From Dehalococcoidia bacterium (GTDB taxonomy: Bacteria > Chloroflexota > Dehalococcoidia > DSTF01 > WHTK01): a DNA stretch of 64,000 nucleotides. Below are positions 25,705 through 33,176 of this stretch, piece by piece. The notes under the pieces were generated by a model. That model was not told the DNA's origin, did no database searches, and worked only from the letters and a program-made list of their open reading frames with translations. Position 1 is the stretch's first letter, and every line of letters starts with the position of its first letter. A program made the position numbers and the translations under genes. The stretch is from contig WHTK01000018.1 of assembly GCA_009377745.1 (NCBI GenBank), positions 1 through 64,000 on the forward strand, given 5' to 3'.

Positions 25705-26955
25705 ATGACGAACTCCGGCGCCGCGCGACCTGCCATCCGCGCCATCCTGGCTGTCGGCAACCCGGCGCGCGAGCGCGAGCTGCGTGAGGCTCTCATCGCC
25801 GGCGGAATCGCGATCAGCGAACGCTGCCTCGATGGCGCTTCGCTCGTGGAGCGGGCGCAGAGCTTGGACGCGGACGTTGCCCTCGTCTCAAGCGACCTGC
25901 ACCGGCTGTCGCCGGCGACCCTGCTCAGCCTGCGCGAAGCGCGTCTGCCGCTCGTGCTTCTGGCGGAGCCGGCCGATTTCGGTAAGTACGCCGGCCTCGC
26001 CCACCTCCTGTCCAGCCGCAGCTCGGCGGGTGAGGCGGCCAAGACGATGCGGCAGGCCGCCGCGCGCGGCGCCGTATATGCCGCTAGTCCCGGCGCCGAC
26101 GGCGGGCGTCCGGGCGGGGAGTCCTATGCTCGCGGCCCCGATGTCGAGGGACGGGTGCTGGTCCTGCTGGCAGGTAAGGGTGCGCCCGGAGTGACCACGC
26201 TGGCCATCGGCCTGGCGGAGGCCCTTTCCGAGAGGCGGCGCCGCGTCGTCCTGGTGGACGCAGATCTGCGCGGCGGCAATGTGGTGCCGTACCTCTACCT
26301 GGACCCCTCGCGGGGCCTTCTCGGCCTCGGCGTTGACCGCTACGGCGATTCAGGTTCGCTGCCGGTCGAGGAAGAGCTGCAGGATGGGCCGGGATTCATG
26401 GTACTGGCCGGCATCGAGAAGCCAGAGGCGCAGCGAAGCGTGACGGCCGAGCTGGCGACCGCTGCCGTAAGGAGGTTACGCGAGCTGTACGACGAGGTGG
26501 TGGTCGACGCGGGCGAGATCGTCGGAGGCAACTCCTCGGCCGCAGCCGAGTCCCTGATCAGGGCAGCCGACAGGGTCCTGGTGGTGGCGGGCGCCGGCCT
26601 CGTAGCGGCCTGGAACGCCCAGTGCTGTGTGCGTTATCTGCGGGAAGAGCTGGGACTGCCCCCGGAGCTGCTTGGCGTGTTGCTGAACCGGCGCGAAGGG
26701 CGCGCGGGTTACGGCCCTCGAGAGGTCGAACAAGCCCTGGGCCTGCCGGTGCTGGCGGTCATTCCCGAGGACCGGCGCGCCGCGCGGCGGGCCATCGTCG
26801 AGCAGCTGCCGCTAACCGTCATCGGTGGCAAGGCGGCGCGGGGGCTGCGCGCCCTCGCCGCGCAACTGACGGAGCAAGCGACGGCGCCGGCCCGTGCGGG
26901 CAAGCAGCGCCGCTGGCCGCTGCGCCTGCGTCCGACGGCAATCGGGAGAAAATGA
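25705..26955 (+). CDS. cpaE: Tad pilus localisation ATPase CpaE/TadZ
   Basis: A 416-residue MinD/ParA-like protein. The N-terminal 125 residues are a receiver-like pseudo-domain (ILAVGNPARERELREALIAG, DADVALVSSDLHRLSPATLL). The ATPase part has a deviant Walker A loop (LLAGKGAPGVTTLAIGLAEA) with a signature Lys, a VVLVDADLRGGNVVPYLYL switch and a VVVDAGEIVGGN strand. TadZ/CpaE places the pilus machine in the cell. It lies 17 bp after cpaB and overlaps cpaF by four bases (ATGA). Confidence 0.85.
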   Translation: MTNSGAARPAIRAILAVGNPARERELREALIAGGIAISERCLDGASLVERAQSLDADVALVSSDLHRLSPATLLSLREARLPLVLLAEPADFGKYAGLAHLLSSRSSAGEAAKTMRQAAARGAVYAASPGADGGRPGGESYARGPDVEGRVLVLLAGKGAPGVTTLAIGLAEALSERRRRVVLVDADLRGGNVVPYLYLDPSRGLLGLGVDRYGDSGSLPVEEELQDGPGFMVLAGIEKPEAQRSVTAELATAAVRRLRELYDEVVVDAGEIVGGNSSAAAESLIRAADRVLVVAGAGLVAAWNAQCCVRYLREELGLPPELLGVLLNRREGRAGYGPREVEQALGLPVLAVIPEDRRAARRAIVEQLPLTVIGGKAARGLRALAAQLTEQATAPARAGKQRRWPLRLRPTAIGRK

Positions 26956-28256
26956 TGCCGCCAACCGCAGGGGCTCAAGAGCGGGAACGCGCCCTCCGCG
27001 AAGAGGTCCGCGAGGAGTTGCGCCACGTCCTGGACGTGGATGCTCTCAGCGAGCCCGGCCCGGCGGAGGTCGAGCGAGTGCGTGCCGTGATCGCCGCCCG
27101 CCTCGATGCTTTCAACCGGCGGGCGGCGTCCTTGGGGGAGCCGCCGTTGCCCGACCCGGACGGCGTCGTGCGGCGCATCGTCGACGACATTCTCGGCCTC
27201 GGTCCCCTCCAGCCGTTGCTCGACGACCCTACCGTGGAGGAGATCATCGTCAACGGCCCCCACCGCGTCTTCGCCATCGCGGGCGGCAAGAAGCGCTTGA
27301 CGGACGTTTTGTTCGAGGACGACGAGGAGCTCCTGCGCCTGGTGCGGCGCGCCATCGGACCCCTGGGCCGGCGCCTGGACGAGACGAGCCCGATGGTCGA
27401 CGCGCGCTTGCCGGACGGCTCGCGCCTCAACGCGGTCATCCCGCCGCTCACCGCCCGCTGGACGTTCGTGACGATCCGCAAGTTCCTGCTGCGCGCCCAC
27501 ACGCTCGGCGACCTAGTCGCCCTCAACACCCTGACGGACGAGGCGGCCACCTTTTTGGAGGCTGGTGTGCAGGCCGGCCTCAACGTTCTGATCTCCGGCG
27601 GCACGGGCAGCGGCAAGACCACCTGCCTGAACGCCTTGGGAACAGCGATCGCCGGCGCCGACGAGCGGGTCGTAACGATCGAGGAAACGCAGGAGCTGCA
27701 GCTGGAGTCGATGCTGCCGGACTGCGTCGCCCTGCAGGCCCGCTTGCCCAACGTCGAGGGGGCTGGCGGCATCGCCATCCGCAGCCTGGTCAAGAACGCG
27801 CTGCGCATGCGGCCGACGCGGATCATCGTCGGCGAGGTGCGCGGCGCCGAGGCGCTGGACATGCTCTCGGCGATGAACAGCGGCCATGACGGCTCGATGT
27901 GCACTATCCACGCCAACGGGCCGCGCCAGGCCCTATCGAAGCTCGGCCTCTACGCAATGATGGCCGAGGAGGCGCTGCCCCAGAAGGCGGTGACGGAGAT
28001 GATCGCCGAGGCGATCAATCTGGTCGTCCACCTCAGGCTCGAAGCGGGAAGCGGCCGGCGCCTGGTCGCCAGCATTTACGAGGTGACCGGCCTGGAGGAA
28101 GACGCCATCGCCGGCAGCGAGCTTTACGCCCTCACAGACGGCAGCCTGCGCTGGAGCGGCATCCGGCCGCGCTCTGCGGAGCGACTGACCGCTGGAAGGT
28201 TTGGCTGGGAGCGCCTCAACGGCGACCGGCCGGCGCTGCGCCAGAAGTTGGACTAG
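26952..28256 (+). CDS. cpaF: Tad pilus secretion ATPase CpaF/TadA
   Basis: The start is ATG 26952 in the ATGATG at the end of cpaE; the longer frame to 26622 overlaps cpaE and is spurious. This is a type II/IV secretion ATPase of 434 residues: VVRRIVDDILGLGPLQPLLD and VEEIIVNGP at the N-terminus, Walker A (LISGGTGSGKTTCLNALG) at about 212-222, an Asp box (VVTIEETQEL), Walker B (RIIVGEVRGAEALDML) and a His box (GSMCTIHANGP). It powers Flp pilin polymerisation. It is followed by the TTGGACTG repeat module before tadB. Confidence 0.92.
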   Translation: MMPPTAGAQERERALREEVREELRHVLDVDALSEPGPAEVERVRAVIAARLDAFNRRAASLGEPPLPDPDGVVRRIVDDILGLGPLQPLLDDPTVEEIIVNGPHRVFAIAGGKKRLTDVLFEDDEELLRLVRRAIGPLGRRLDETSPMVDARLPDGSRLNAVIPPLTARWTFVTIRKFLLRAHTLGDLVALNTLTDEAATFLEAGVQAGLNVLISGGTGSGKTTCLNALGTAIAGADERVVTIEETQELQLESMLPDCVALQARLPNVEGAGGIAIRSLVKNALRMRPTRIIVGEVRGAEALDMLSAMNSGHDGSMCTIHANGPRQALSKLGLYAMMAEEALPQKAVTEMIAEAINLVVHLRLEAGSGRRLVASIYEVTGLEEDAIAGSELYALTDGSLRWSGIRPRSAERLTAGRFGWERLNGDRPALRQKLD

Positions 28257-28284
28257 AGCGCCAGCCGTGCCTGGAAAGCACTAC

Positions 28285-28357
28285 TTGGACTGAAATTGGA
28301 CTGACGCAAGGCGGAGTTGGATTGAAAAGGCGCATTTCTTGGACTGAAATTGGACTC
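28285..28357 (+). repeat. TTGGACTG direct-repeat module, copy A (upstream of tadB)
   Basis: TTGGACTG-type units start at 28285, 28296, 28317 (TTGGATTG), 28339 and 28350, with spacings of 11, 21, 22 and 11 bp. The first pair is TTGGACTGAAATTGGACTG. The 22-bp interval equals the 9+13 interval of the other two copies with the middle unit degraded. It ends 35 bp before the tadB start codon. There is no coding evidence in the region; it reads as a set of phased protein-binding sites. Confidence 0.8.
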
Positions 28358-28392
28358 GTCAGAGCGAGCATAAGGGGCTGAGGAGGACTCCC

Positions 28393-29259
28393 GTGCCGCT
28401 CGTTCTTTCTCTGACCCTGGGCCTCGGCGTGTTGCTGGTGTATCTGTCTGCCACGTCCGAGTAGGCGGTTGAGAAGGAAGGCCGGCCCTCGGCCGCGGCC
28501 CGGCTCGAGGAGTTCCTCCTCCAAGCCGGTGTAGAGGGCGTCACCGCGCGAGACTTCTTCCTCCTGAGCGGCGCCGCCGGGCTCGTTACGGCGGTGGTCT
28601 CGCAGCTGGCGCTCGGCTGGCCCGTCGTGAGCCTGGCGATGTTCGCCGTCGGTCTGGCGTTGCCGGCCTGGTACTTCCGCGGGCGCGCCGACAAGCGCAA
28701 GGCATCCCTCCAGGCTGCGCTGGCGGACGCCGTGGACGCGCTGCGCGCCGGCGTGCGAACCGGCATGAGCGTCGAGGAGGGGTTGGCGGGCCTGGCCCAC
28801 AACGGCCCCGAGGTCTTGCGGCCGGTGCTGACCGAGCTGGTACGGGACATGCGCCTGGGCGGCTTTGAGGAAGCGGTGCGGCGGGCTCAGGACCGCCTCG
28901 CCGACCCTGTCTTCGACACGGTCGCGGCGGCGCTGACGATGTCCCACCGCGTCGGCGGTCGCAACTTGAGCGGCGTCCTCGACGGCCTCAGCCGCGCCGT
29001 GCGCCAGTCCGTGCAGGTGCAGGGCGAGGTGCGGGCGCAGCAGGCGAAGAACGTGCTCTCGGCGCGGATCATCGCGGCCCTGCCGCTCGTGCTCGTCTTC
29101 TTCGTGCGCGGCGTAAACCCCGCCTACCTGGAGGCCTTCTCCTCGCCAGGGGGCCAGGTCGTCATGGCGCTCTGCCTGGTCAGCGTCGCCGTCGGTTACG
29201 CGGCCATGCTCTGGGCCACGCGCCTGCCGGAAGAGGAGCGGGTGCTGCGGTGGCAGTAG
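28393..29259 (+). pseudogene. tadB: Tad pilus inner-membrane protein TadB, interrupted by in-frame TAG
   Basis: A strong ggagg sequence at 28381-28386 leads to GTG 28393, and the frame begins with a TadB-like helix (PLVLSLTLGLGVLLVYLS). TAG at 28462-28464 (codon 24) interrupts it. The same frame resumes with RPSAAARLEEFLLQAGVEGV, then TARDFFLLSGAAGLVTAVVS and the T2SSF domain (ALADAVDALRAGVRTGMSVE, GGFEEAVRRAQDRLADPVFD). A shorter product could start at GTG 28594 but would lack the first membrane segment. Either a base error or a real null allele; the downstream tad genes look intact. Confidence 0.8.
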
Positions 29260-30194
29260 GACTGGCGCTCGGCGGCATGCTCGGCTTCGGCCTGTGGCTG
29301 GCGATCACGTCCCTGCCCTGGACGCGCCCGCGCCCCGACCTGGCGACGCGGCTGCGACTGATGACGGCGCGCGGCCGGCTGGAGTTCGAGGCGGCGCAGG
29401 GCCGCGCCGGTGCGCCCCTTTTCAAGTCAACCGCGCTTGAGAACCTACTGCGGCCGCTGATCGAGGACGCGGGCGGTTTCCTGGCGAAAGTTATGACCCG
29501 CGCCGGCATCGGCGCCGCGGACCTCGACCGCCGCCTCGCCCTGGGCTGGCCGGGCATGACGCCGGCCCACTTCTACGGCCAGAAGCTGGCGAGCGGGCTC
29601 GTCCTGTTGGTGCTCTTTCCTTCTATGAACGTCATGGGAGTGAACCCATTTGGCGCTTGGCAGATCTGGATGTGGCTGGCCGGCTTCGGCATCGGCTTCG
29701 CCCTGCCCGACTGGATGCTGGAGTCGCGCCTCGAGCGGCGGCGGACGGCGGTGCTGATGGAGCTGCCGACGATGCTGGATGTACTTGCGATCGCCGCCAG
29801 CGCCGGCATGTCGCCCGAGCAGGCGTTGCTCGAGACGAGCCGCCAGATGCGCGGCGTGCTCGGCGACGGGCTGCGGGAAGTGGCGCGCGAGGCAGGCCTG
29901 GGCGCCGCAACGCACGCCGAAGGATTGCGCGCCTTGGCGGAGCGCGAGCAGGTGCCGGAGCTCCTGTCGCTGGCCGACGCCTGGCAGTCGGCGCTGGAGC
30001 AAGGCCTGCCCCTGGGCCAGGCGATGCTGACGCTGGCCGAGACCGTGCGCGAGCGCAAGCGGGCACGCCTCTTGGAGGAGGGCGGGAAGAGCACGGTGCG
30101 CATGCTCTTCCCGGTGGCGCTGTTGATCTTCCCGGTTTTCCTGGTCGTCCTCCTTTACCCGGCCGGCGTCGAGCTATTGGGGTTGGGCGGCTAG
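29250..30194 (+). CDS. tadC: Tad pilus inner-membrane protein TadC
   Basis: The GTG at 29250 overlaps the tadB stop by ten bases. A 314-residue T2SSF-type protein with an N-terminal helix (GLALGGMLGFGLWLAITSLP), two central helices (LASGLVLLVLFPSMNVMGVN, WMWLAGFGIGFALPDWMLE) and a last one (MLFPVALLIFPVFLVVLLYP). The cytoplasmic domain has LPTMLDVLAIAASAGMSPEQ and ALEQGLPLGQAMLTLAETVR. It pairs with TadB as the membrane platform on which CpaF acts. Confidence 0.88.
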   Translation: MAVGLALGGMLGFGLWLAITSLPWTRPRPDLATRLRLMTARGRLEFEAAQGRAGAPLFKSTALENLLRPLIEDAGGFLAKVMTRAGIGAADLDRRLALGWPGMTPAHFYGQKLASGLVLLVLFPSMNVMGVNPFGAWQIWMWLAGFGIGFALPDWMLESRLERRRTAVLMELPTMLDVLAIAASAGMSPEQALLETSRQMRGVLGDGLREVAREAGLGAATHAEGLRALAEREQVPELLSLADAWQSALEQGLPLGQAMLTLAETVRERKRARLLEEGGKSTVRMLFPVALLIFPVFLVVLLYPAGVELLGLGG

Positions 30195-30234
30195 GAGACG
30201 TTTCGAATCAGAAACCCGACAGGGAGGCGAACGA

Positions 30235-30417
30235 ATGAAGGCAAGGAGACTCCTGGGTTGGTTAGGGCGGGGCGCTGGAGAAGCGGGCCAGACCATGGTC
30301 GAGTACGCGATTGTCGCGGCCCTTATCGCCGTCGTGGCCATGGTGGCGGTCGAGGCTCTCGGCACCGGCATCACGGACGTGTTCAACAAGATCGCGGATG
30401 AGATCACCTCGATCTAA
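30235..30417 (+). CDS. flp: Flp-type major pilin precursor
   Basis: A 60-residue prepilin: short basic leader, cleavage region GEAGQTMVEYAIVAALIAVV with the conserved Glu five residues after the junction, and one long hydrophobic helix. The mature protein of about 40-45 residues is the usual Flp size. The leader would be cut by the A24 peptidase encoded at 36395. RBS gggaggcg precedes the ATG. The end overlaps the next gene by 20 bases. Confidence 0.92.
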   Translation: MKARRLLGWLGRGAGEAGQTMVEYAIVAALIAVVAMVAVEALGTGITDVFNKIADEITSI

Positions 30418-30823
30418 GCGCTGGCCGCTCCGAGTCCTCGCCGGCGGTGAGCAGGCCCAGACGATGGTGGAGCTCGCCATCGTCATGCCGGTCCTGCTCA
30501 TCGTGCTGATCGGCGTGGTGCAGTTCGCGCTCGTCTATCACGCCAAGAACGTGGCAGCGACGGCGGCCCAGGAAGGCGCGCGGTTCGCCGCGGCCGACGG
30601 CAGGACGGTTTCGGAAGGGGCCGATCGCGCCCGCGACGTACTGGAATCCGGCCTCGGCAAGAAGGGCGCCGATTTTAGCGTCACTGCGCAGGGCGAGGGC
30701 GAGACGGTGGTGGTGCGGGCCGAAGGCGACTACTCCCTGATCATCCCTTGGGTGACCGGCAGCAGCATACCGATCGCGGCGACATCCGAGGTCCGCAAGG
30801 AGGCGTTCCGCAGTGGACCTTGA
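30398..30823 (+). CDS. tadE: TadE-like pseudopilin
   Basis: The start is ATG 30398 inside the flp gene's last codons, giving MRSPRSKRWPLRVLAGGEQA then QTMVELAIVMPVLLIVLIGV. The longer frame from 30311 runs inside flp and is unlikely. A TadE-like motif with a pilin-type junction (EQAQTMVELA) and helix is followed by a beta-rich exported domain (ATAAQEGARFAAADGRTVSE). TadE-like pseudopilins are processed by the prepilin peptidase and assist pilus assembly. Confidence 0.82.
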   Translation: MRSPRSKRWPLRVLAGGEQAQTMVELAIVMPVLLIVLIGVVQFALVYHAKNVAATAAQEGARFAAADGRTVSEGADRARDVLESGLGKKGADFSVTAQGEGETVVVRAEGDYSLIIPWVTGSSIPIAATSEVRKEAFRSGP

Positions 30824-31268
30824 GGCGACCATCATGAGCATGAAGAGCCGCGTCAAAGATGAGTCTGGCCAGGCCCTGGTCGAAGCGGCATTGGTCCTGC
30901 CGGTGATCCTGCTCGTCGTTTTCGGGGTGGTCATGGCCGGCCGGCTCAGCCACACGAAGGTCGCGGTGCAGGCGGCGGCGCGCGAGGCGAGCCGGGCGCT
31001 GGCGACGGCGCCTTCGGAGCAGCAGGGCCTGACCGAGGCACGCGACAGGGGTCAGGCAGTGGCCGAGGGCTATGGTCTGTCTGGCGAGCGCCTGACCTTA
31101 GAGGTGCGCTCGAACGGCTTCGAGCGGGGCGGCGCCGCGACCGCCGAGGTCACATACCGCGTGCCGCTCGGCGACCTGCCGCTGCTCAAGATGGTGGACA
31201 TCTCGGTCTCCAGCAAGCATTCGGAGCGGATCGACCTCTACCGCAGCCGGGAGGTGGTCGCGCGGTGA
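30813..31268 (+). CDS. Second TadE/TadF-like pseudopilin
   Basis: The GTG at 30813 has an AAGGAGG Shine-Dalgarno ten bases upstream, inside the previous gene's end; ATG 30834 is an alternative. The 151-residue protein has the junction and helix ESGQALVEAALVLPVILLVV, and an exported domain (AAREASRALATAPSEQQGLT, LTLEVRSNGFERGGAATAEV). It ends overlapping the next gene by four bases (GTGA). Closely related to the preceding tadE in layout. Confidence 0.8.
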   Translation: MDLEATIMSMKSRVKDESGQALVEAALVLPVILLVVFGVVMAGRLSHTKVAVQAAAREASRALATAPSEQQGLTEARDRGQAVAEGYGLSGERLTLEVRSNGFERGGAATAEVTYRVPLGDLPLLKMVDISVSSKHSERIDLYRSREVVAR

Positions 31269-31699
31269 GGCGATTGCTGAGGCGTCTCGATGGAGGCGAA
31301 CGCGGCCAGGTGATGGTCTTTGTCGCCATCCTGATGACCGGCCTGGTTTCGGTTGTCGGGCTCGTTACGGACGGCGGCATCGTCTTCAGCCAGCGCCGCG
31401 ACCTCCAGAACGCGGCGGACGCTGCCGCCCTGGCCGGCGCCATGCAGGTCGATGAGCAGGCCTATCGCGCCTCGGGAAAAGTGGTCCTCGACGAGCGCGC
31501 CGCCCGTGAGGCTGCCGCGCAGTACCTCCAAGACGAGGGCGACCTGGACTACTCGGTGCAGGTCAGCCCGGCGGGAGTCGAGGTGTCGGTCTCGCGCCAA
31601 GCATCAACGAGCTTCCTGCGGCTCATCGGGATAAACGGCGTCGACATCAGCGCCGAGGCGTCCGCGGCGCCGCGCCACGGTGTGGCAGCGGCGGAGTAG
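31265..31699 (+). CDS. TadG-like pilus assembly protein, short
   Basis: The GTG at 31265 overlaps the previous stop. A 144-residue protein with the TadG N-terminal motif (GQVMVFVAILMTGLVSVVGL, VTDGGIVFSQRRDLQNAADA, AALAGAM), well known as the DUF2134/TadG-type helix plus QxxADAAALAGA signature. It lacks the von Willebrand factor domain of longer TadG proteins. Last of the run of five tightly overlapping tad genes; its role is likely as a minor pilus-associated component. Confidence 0.8.
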   Translation: MRRLLRRLDGGERGQVMVFVAILMTGLVSVVGLVTDGGIVFSQRRDLQNAADAAALAGAMQVDEQAYRASGKVVLDERAAREAAAQYLQDEGDLDYSVQVSPAGVEVSVSRQASTSFLRLIGINGVDISAEASAAPRHGVAAAE

Positions 31700-31707
31700 G
31701 CAACGTT

Positions 31708-32253
31708 ATGAGATTCCGGTTGGTGGCTCTGCTCCTTCGGCTGTTCGGAGTATCTTTCGTGCTCGTCATGGCACTTGGCTGCGGCGGTGGAAGCAAGGAT
31801 CGCCCAGCAGACATGGGTGGCAACAATACAGAAGGCTCCGCACCGAGCTCGGCGCCGACGCCCACTCCAACTGCCACCATCGAGGATGAAGTCCTCGCCG
31901 CATATGCGCGGTACTGGGAGGCGTACAGCCAGGGCCTTCTCAACCTTGATGCGAGCGTGGTGGAGGGCGTTGCAACGGGCGACGAGCTTCAGCGAATACG
32001 GCAAGAGATAGCAAACCTGAGGTCTCAAGGTAGGGCTGCGAGGATTGTTGTCACCCACAAGCCTGTTGTGATTGAAGCATCGAACACGGCCGCGCGACTC
32101 TTGGACGAGATGGTGAACAACAGCTTCTTCGTGGACCCTGTCACCAAAGATCCACCAGCAGCTTCTGGAAGCGGCGATGTTCTGCGGGACACGTTTTACC
32201 TGGAACGGATCGATGGACGCTGGATGGTCGTCCGGAGCACGCGCGTCCGCTAG
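31708..32253 (+). CDS. Lipoprotein, IMS/ARC6-like domain
   Basis: A 181-residue lipoprotein (RLFGVSFVLVMALGC) with a Thr/Pro linker, then EVLAAYARYWEAYSQGLLNL, VEGVATGDELQRIRQEIANL and a final strand WMVVRSTRVR. The YxxYWxAYxxGLLNLD and ending WxVxxSxR layout resembles NTF2/IMS-like (ARC6) domains seen in surface lipoproteins. It lies nine bases after the tadG-like gene, so it is likely part of the pilus transcript. Confidence 0.6.
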   Translation: MRFRLVALLLRLFGVSFVLVMALGCGGGSKDRPADMGGNNTEGSAPSSAPTPTPTATIEDEVLAAYARYWEAYSQGLLNLDASVVEGVATGDELQRIRQEIANLRSQGRAARIVVTHKPVVIEASNTAARLLDEMVNNSFFVDPVTKDPPAASGSGDVLRDTFYLERIDGRWMVVRSTRVR

Positions 32254-32264
32254 GAGGAGTAGGA

Positions 32265-33158
32265 ATGCGTCGCTTGAGTTTGGCCCTGATCTTGGTGACT
32301 GTGTTCACGGTAGGTTCATTTCTCATTGCCTTCGCCGATCCGCCTCCAACTGGCGACCCTTTCATACCTGGGGGAAACAAAGTTGACGCTTCAACCAGCG
32401 TGCAATCAGGACCCAATGGCGTAACGATCCGTATAGCCGTTAAACAGTCGTCGCCTGGCGGACCGACCACCGGATCACCGGTAAGCACGGGCGGAGGCTC
32501 GACATCAGGCGGCTGGTCTTGCCGCGCCGACATCATGAACATAGGCAACGCGACGAGGCCTTGGTTCGAAGGCGAGGCTCCTCAGCACCCTGGACAGTCC
32601 CCATGGGTGGTCAACTGCACCAACGGCTTCACGAACATCGTCTGGCTTCCAAACACCGCGTCGTCGTCAAACGTCAGCATCGTGGTGGATACGAGCGGGT
32701 CAGTCGATCCCGTCGCCCTCGCTGCCGACCTCCTCGACCATGTGCCCGTGCCGCAGATCAAGATCGGCACGAATCCGGCGCCCGGCCTGGTGGCTCTCCC
32801 TTCCTGGTTCTGGGTCGAGGGCTATGACGGCGCGCCGATCACAGCCTCGGAGTCTCTGGGGGGCGTGACAGTCGAGGTGCAAATAACGCCGGCGGGCTAC
32901 CGCTGGGCCTTTGGAGACGGGGCGAAGCTTCAAACGACGTCACTGGGACGGGCCTACCCGGCGGTAAGCGACATCCGCCACACCTACGAGCAGTCGTCTT
33001 TCAGCGCCGGCGGCTCCTTCACCGTAACTGTCGAGCTCACCTTCTCCGCTCGCTATCGGGTTAGTGGGGGCGCTTGGCAGACGCTGGACCCGATATCGCG
33101 CTCCTTTACCGCGCCATACCCGGTCCAGCAGCTGCAGTCGATCCTCACCGGCCAATAG
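32265..33158 (+). CDS. Exported protein with PKD-like C-terminal domain
   Basis: An aggaggag-type ribosome-binding site precedes the ATG. A signal peptide (RLSLALILVTVFTVGSFLIA) leads to a Gly/Ser/Thr-rich segment, and then a beta-rich part with FTNIVWLPNTASSSNVSIVV. The C-terminal part has a PKD-like turn (YRWAFGDGAKLQTTSLG, SDIRHTYEQSSFSAGGSF, VTVELTFSARYRV). PKD domains often mediate protein or sugar contacts on the surface. Twelve bases after the lipoprotein gene and upstream of the LysM-BTAD gene, it is likely an accessory of the pilus. Confidence 0.65.
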   Translation: MRRLSLALILVTVFTVGSFLIAFADPPPTGDPFIPGGNKVDASTSVQSGPNGVTIRIAVKQSSPGGPTTGSPVSTGGGSTSGGWSCRADIMNIGNATRPWFEGEAPQHPGQSPWVVNCTNGFTNIVWLPNTASSSNVSIVVDTSGSVDPVALAADLLDHVPVPQIKIGTNPAPGLVALPSWFWVEGYDGAPITASESLGGVTVEVQITPAGYRWAFGDGAKLQTTSLGRAYPAVSDIRHTYEQSSFSAGGSFTVTVELTFSARYRVSGGAWQTLDPISRSFTAPYPVQQLQSILTGQ

Positions 33159-33176
33159 GAGGATACAACCCCTGAA

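Noticed and set aside
26709..27500. Large minus-strand frames antisense to cpaF and neighbouring tad genes
   Set aside because: High-GC antisense frames of this type are common; cpaF has complete Walker and His-box motifs, so the opposite frames are shadows.
27899..28381. Plus-strand frame encoding repeated WTEIGL peptides
   Set aside because: The repeated peptide is only the translation of the TTGGACTGAAATTGGACTG units, and most of the frame overlaps cpaF out of phase.
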